Shown in pieces: positions 60,220 through 64,000 of a stretch of DNA of 64,000 nt. Position numbers and translations under genes: made by a program. The stretch spans positions 62,001 to 126,000 of the forward strand of contig JADJII010000007.1 of assembly GCA_016707075.1 (NCBI GenBank), given 5' to 3'. The stretch's first letter is position 1. The number at the start of each line of letters is the position of its first letter. The notes under the pieces are model-generated. The model worked only from the letters and a program-made list of their open reading frames with translations, did no database searches and was not told the origin of the DNA. This stretch comes from Egaibacter danicus (GTDB lineage: Bacteria; Pseudomonadota; Gammaproteobacteria; Burkholderiales; Burkholderiaceae_C).

Positions 60220-61327
60220 GACGCGAGCCTTTCCACTTCTTCACCAACCCCACAATGCCTTGAGGCAAAAACAGCGTGACAGCAATAAACAGGGCACCGA
60301 GTACGTAGAGCCAGAATTCCGGGTACGCCACGGTCAACCAGCTCTTGGCGCCATTCACCACGAAGGCACCGACAATAGGGCCGACCAGCGTGGCACGCCC
60401 CCCCACCGCAGCCCAGATGGCAATCTCAATCGAATTGGCCGGACTCATCTCACCGGGGTTAATGATGCCCACCTGCGGCACGTACAAAGCCCCGGCCACC
60501 CCGCACATGATGGCGGAGATGGTCCAGATGGTCAGCTTGAAACCAATGGGGTTGTAGCCCGAGAACATGACCCGTGTTTCCGCATCGCGAATGGCTTGCA
60601 ACACACGACCAAACTTGCTGCTGATCAACCAGCGGGCGAACAGGAAGAAACCCAACAAGGTCAGGCCCGTCAAAACAAACAGAACCATGCGCATGGGCGG
60701 CGTGGCAATGGGAATATCCAGAATGCGCTTGAAATCGGTGAACCCGTTGTTCCCGCCAAAACCGGTCTCGTTGCGAAAGAACAGCAGCATGGCCGCAAAG
60801 GTCATGGCCTGCGTGATGATGGAGAAATACACGCCCTTGATACGCGAGCGAAAGGCAAAGTAGCCAAATACAAACGCCACCACACCCGGCACCACCACAA
60901 TCAAAATCAGTGTGGCCAGAAAGCTGTCGCTGAAAGTCCAGTGCCACGGCAGCGTCTTCCAGTCCAGAAACACCATGAAGTCCGGCAAATTGCTTTTGTA
61001 ATTGCCCTCAAGGCCAATCTGGCGCATCAGGTACATGCCCATGGCATAGCCGCCCAGCGCGAAGAACAGGCCGTGCCCCAGGCTCAGAATGCCGGTGTAG
61101 CCCCAGATCAAGTCCATCGCCAGCGCGCAGATGGCGTAACACATGATCTTGCCCAGCAGCGCCACCGAGTAGGTACTCATGTGGAACATGCTGCCCTCGG
61201 GCACCAGCAGGTTCAATACGGGTGCCACGGCACACACCACGATCAGCGCGAGGATGAACGCTGCCCAGCCCGCCCGGGTCAGCACGGGGCTCTTTGCAGG
61301 TAGAGCGATCGGCGCCAGCGTGGTCAT
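60209..61327 (-). CDS. urtC: Urea ABC transporter permease UrtC
   Basis: A 372-aa LivM-type permease with eight to ten helices: DLIWGYTGILSLGHGLFFALGGYAMGMYL, the NNGFTDFKRILDIPI loop, the RAIRDAETRVMFSGYNP cytoplasmic helix and ANSIEIAIWAAVGGRATLVGPIVGAFVVN. Overlaps urtB by 4 bp (ATGA type). Confidence 0.95.
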   Translation of the reverse strand: MTTLAPIALPAKSPVLTRAGWAAFILALIVVCAVAPVLNLLVPEGSMFHMSTYSVALLGKIMCYAICALAMDLIWGYTGILSLGHGLFFALGGYAMGMYLMRQIGLEGNYKSNLPDFMVFLDWKTLPWHWTFSDSFLATLILIVVVPGVVAFVFGYFAFRSRIKGVYFSIITQAMTFAAMLLFFRNETGFGGNNGFTDFKRILDIPIATPPMRMVLFVLTGLTLLGFFLFARWLISSKFGRVLQAIRDAETRVMFSGYNPIGFKLTIWTISAIMCGVAGALYVPQVGIINPGEMSPANSIEIAIWAAVGGRATLVGPIVGAFVVNGAKSWLTVAYPEFWLYVLGALFIAVTLFLPQGIVGLVKKWKGSRHDA

Positions 61328-62913
61328 GCTTCGGCGCTCCGGCCCTTCATCGCAAAAATGCCTTGCGGGCGTTTCTGGATGAAGATGATGATCAGCACCA
61401 ACACGGCAATCTTGGCCAGCACCGCGCCAGTCCAGCCTTCGAGAAACTTGTTGAGAATGCCCAGACCCAGCGCGGCATACACCGTGCCCGCCAGCTGGCC
61501 CACGCCGCCCAGCACCACCACCAGAAACGAGTCCACGATGTAGCTTTGCCCGAGATCAGGCCCCACGTTGCCAATCTGGCTCAAGGCGCACCCCGCCAGC
61601 CCGGCAATGCCGGAGCCCAGCGCAAATGCGTAGGTGTCTACCCGCGCGGTGTTCACGCCCATGCAGGCCGCAATAGGCCGGTTTTGCGTAACGCCGCGTA
61701 CAAACAAACCCAGTCGCGTACGGCTGATCAGCCAGGCCACACCCAGCAGCACGGCACAAGCAAACCCGATGATCACCAGACGGTTGAACGGCAGCGACAG
61801 GTTGCCCAGCACCTGCACACCCCCACTCATCCAGCTCGGATTCTCGACGGCCACGTTTTGTGCGCCAAACACCGAGCGTGCCAGTTGCATCAGCATCAGG
61901 CTGATACCCCAAGTGGCCAGCAGTGTCTCCAGCGGGCGGCCATACAAATACCGGATGACGCCGCGCTCCAGCGCCGCACCCATCAAGGCCGCGGCCATGA
62001 ACGCCACCGGCACGGCTGCCACCAGATACCAGTCAAAAGCCCCCGGCATGTATTTCTGGAAAATGCCCTGCACCACGTAGGTGGCGTAGGCGCCAATCAT
62101 CATCAGTTCGCCGTGGGCCATGTTGATCACGCCCATCAGCCCGTAGGTAATCGCCAGCCCCAGCGCCACCAGCAGCAGGATGGAGCCCAGACTGATGCCG
62201 CTGAACAGCGCTCCAATCTTGTCCCCCCACGCCAGCGATGCTTCGACCGAACGCAGGGCAGACTGCAGGGCAGACTTCACGTCGGGCTGGTCTTCGGTCT
62301 TCAACCGCTCCAGCAAGACTGTTTTGGTATTGGTATTGTTGCTTTGTGAAAGCAGTTTGGCGGCCTCCAGCCTCTTGTCTTTATCAGCGCTGTTCAGCAT
62401 GATGGCTGCACGCACCAGCTGCAACTGATCCTTGAATTCGGGTTGGGTCTCGGCCGCGAGGGCTTTTTCAATCAGGGGAAGTTTGGTTTCGTCCGTCTCG
62501 CTGAGCATGGTCTTGATGGACTCACCACGTACCTTGTCGTCTTTGGAGAACAGCTTCAAGGCGGCCAATGCGGTATCCAACTCCCCCCGCATACGGTTGT
62601 TGTTCATCACGTCTTCAGCGGCTTCCGGCACCGCCACTTCCAGACCGGTCACAGGATCGAACCCCCTGTCGTCTTTCATGACGAAAACCTGTTCGCCAGC
62701 GGTCTTGACCGCGTCATCCGCGAGCGCCTGCAATAACGCAGCCGTCTTTTCGTCGGCATTGGCCAGAGCCTTGTTCAGCGACTCGATGCGTGCGTCGCCC
62801 TCGCCAATGGCAATACCCTTGGCCTCAACCGCCGTCAGCGCGTATGCGCCGGGTGCCATTAGAAGAAGCGCAGCGATAAAGGCCAGCCGGTTGATGGCCT
62901 GAATGATTGTCAT
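61324..62913 (-). CDS. urtB: Urea ABC transporter permease UrtB
   Basis: A 529-aa LivH-type permease with the UrtB-specific N-terminal extension: a signal-like segment, then about 200 residues of soluble helical domain before GISLGSILLLVALGLAITYGLMGVINMAHGELMMIGAY. Ends IFIQKRPQGIFAMKGRSAEA. ATG at 62913 chosen; the frame is open 33 codons further upstream. Confidence 0.94.
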   Translation of the reverse strand: MTIIQAINRLAFIAALLLMAPGAYALTAVEAKGIAIGEGDARIESLNKALANADEKTAALLQALADDAVKTAGEQVFVMKDDRGFDPVTGLEVAVPEAAEDVMNNNRMRGELDTALAALKLFSKDDKVRGESIKTMLSETDETKLPLIEKALAAETQPEFKDQLQLVRAAIMLNSADKDKRLEAAKLLSQSNNTNTKTVLLERLKTEDQPDVKSALQSALRSVEASLAWGDKIGALFSGISLGSILLLVALGLAITYGLMGVINMAHGELMMIGAYATYVVQGIFQKYMPGAFDWYLVAAVPVAFMAAALMGAALERGVIRYLYGRPLETLLATWGISLMLMQLARSVFGAQNVAVENPSWMSGGVQVLGNLSLPFNRLVIIGFACAVLLGVAWLISRTRLGLFVRGVTQNRPIAACMGVNTARVDTYAFALGSGIAGLAGCALSQIGNVGPDLGQSYIVDSFLVVVLGGVGQLAGTVYAALGLGILNKFLEGWTGAVLAKIAVLVLIIIFIQKRPQGIFAMKGRSAEA

Positions 62914-62977
62914 GAATTGCCCGGAGTAGAGGAATGGTGACCACCGGCCACCATCCTCATCGGTTTCTGGGAACTGA

Positions 62978-64000
62978 TTACTTCTTCGCCGGCTCGTCCG
63001 GCTTGGAAGCATTGCCTTCGATGTACGGGCTCCATGGCTTGGCCTTCACAGGACCAGGCGTCTTCCACACCACATTGAACTGGCCATCAGCCTTGATTTC
63101 GCCAATGAACACCGATTTGTGCAGGTGATGGTTTTTCTCGTCCATCTTGCTCACGATGCCACTTGGTGCCTTGAAGGTCTGGCCGGCCATGGCGGCAATC
63201 ACCTTGTCGGTATCGGTGGACTTGGCTTTTTCAACAGCCTGCTTCCACATGTTGATACCGATGTAGGTAGCTTCCATCGGGTCGTTGGTCAAAGGCTTGT
63301 CCATGTGGCCGGCAATCTTCTTGTCCTTGGCGTAGGCAGACCACTTCTTGATGAACTCGGTATTGGTCGGGTTCTTGATGGACTGGAAGTAGTTCCAGGC
63401 GGCCAGGTGACCCACCAGCGGCTTGGTATCCACACCGCGCAGTTCTTCTTCACCCACGGAGAAGGCGACGACTGGTACGTCTTTGGCTTTCAGGCCGGCG
63501 TTACCCAGCTCTTTGTAGAACGGCACATTGGAGTCACCGTTGATGGTGGACACCACAGCCGTCTTGCCACCGGCGGAGAACTTCTTCACGTCAGCCACGA
63601 TGGTTTGATAGTCGGAGTGACCAAACGGTGTGTATTTTTCGTCGATGTCGGTGTCTTTCACGCCTTTGCTCTTGAGGTAAGCGCGCAGGATCTTGTTGGT
63701 GGTACGGGGATACACGTAGTCGGTACCCAGCAGCACCCAGCGCTTGGCGCCGCCGCCTTCCTTGCTCATCAGGTAGTCCACAGCCGGAATGGCTTGCTGG
63801 TTAGGCGCGGCACCGGTGTAAAACACGTTTTTGGAGAGCTCTTCGCCTTCGTACTGCACGGGGTAGAACAGCAAGCCGTTCATTTCTTCAACAACTGGCA
63901 ATACCGACTTGCGGGACACTGATGTCCAGCAACCGAAGATGACGGAAACCCTGTCTTGTCCCAGCAGTTGCTTGGTTTTTTCAGCAAACAGGGGCCAGTT
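62978..64000 (-). CDS. urtA: Urea ABC transporter substrate-binding protein UrtA, N-terminus beyond the window
   Basis: The C-terminal 340 residues of UrtA. Recognisable: VIFGCWTSVSRKSVLPVVEEMNGLLFYPVQYEGEE (here split), the YPRTTNKILRAYLKSKGV stretch, TVVSTINGDSNVPFYKELG-type residues and FSVGEEELRG. The signal peptide and first ligand strands are outside. UrtA binds urea in the periplasm; 64 bp separate it from urtB. Confidence 0.95.
   Translation of the reverse strand, partial: NWPLFAEKTKQLLGQDRVSVIFGCWTSVSRKSVLPVVEEMNGLLFYPVQYEGEELSKNVFYTGAAPNQQAIPAVDYLMSKEGGGAKRWVLLGTDYVYPRTTNKILRAYLKSKGVKDTDIDEKYTPFGHSDYQTIVADVKKFSAGGKTAVVSTINGDSNVPFYKELGNAGLKAKDVPVVAFSVGEEELRGVDTKPLVGHLAAWNYFQSIKNPTNTEFIKKWSAYAKDKKIAGHMDKPLTNDPMEATYIGINMWKQAVEKAKSTDTDKVIAAMAGQTFKAPSGIVSKMDEKNHHLHKSVFIGEIKADGQFNVVWKTPGPVKAKPWSPYIEGNASKPDEPAKK

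Noticed and set aside
61294..62349. A long open frame antisense to urtB
   Set aside because: His/Gln/Arg-rich low-complexity product typical of an antisense shadow; urtB is well supported.
1..64000. CRISPR arrays, insertion sequences, prophage, toxin-antitoxin pairs, rRNA
   Set aside because: Looked for and not seen: no regularly spaced repeats, transposase, integrase, phage structural gene, or ribosomal RNA.

Overview
The window reads as chromosomal DNA of a Burkholderiales betaproteobacterium, most likely Comamonadaceae (Rhodoferax/Polaromonas-like). This rests on gene content and protein style (two-part urate-degrading PuuD with a cytochrome c tail, UraD-AllC fusion, urtABCDE urea transporter, RhlE, PepN, PlsY) and on a dispersed palindromic repeat. 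No phage, transposase, integrase or CRISPR array was seen.

Positions 1-20700 are mainly housekeeping: yajQ (cut by the window edge), a retropepsin-like protease, a degenerate HD-GYP protein, plsY, ybaK, tas, an acyl-CoA synthetase, an alpha/beta hydrolase, prfB with its programmed +1 frameshift, a HAD phosphatase, pepN, fbp, tRNA-Thr(CGT), a Sel1-repeat protein, a YdcF protein, a CNNM/CBS protein, apaH, rhlE, a YpfJ-type metallopeptidase, pcp and dcd.

Positions 20750-58640 hold a purine-catabolism island. Import: a BMP-type nucleoside ABC transporter (26277-31021), an NCS2 permease (48274) and an NMT1/THI5-like ABC system (54668-57295). Deamination: guaD, an adenine-deaminase-type Add, 8-oxoguanine deaminase and a CDA-fold deaminase. 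Oxidation: xdhA, xdhB, xdhC. Ring opening: puuD, uraH, puuE and a UraD-AllC fusion. Glyoxylate salvage: gcl, hyi, glxR and a glycerate 2-kinase. Three local regulators (two LysR, one GntR) sit beside perfect or near-perfect palindromes; AAAGTGTATACACTTT, before puuD, uraH/gntR and (one mismatch) the NCS2 permease, looks like the GntR operator. Positions 57807-64000 deal with the released urea: ureD, then the convergent urtEDCB and truncated urtA.

Two genes of the island carry single-base frameshifts (ABC ATPase near 30417, xdhB near 34349); they are either base-call errors or real lesions.

The least expected signal is a dispersed repeat of about 50-60 bp: an 18-bp imperfect hairpin head of the form GCTA...TAGCT, then a tail with CGCA and RCG at fixed spacing and GGCTAGAGGCC in the best copies. 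I count seven clear and up to eleven possible copies, most of them inside genes and translated in frame (two in the acyl-CoA synthetase; others in pepN, xdhA, xdhB, puuD and guaD). This resembles the protein-coding palindromic elements of Rickettsia.
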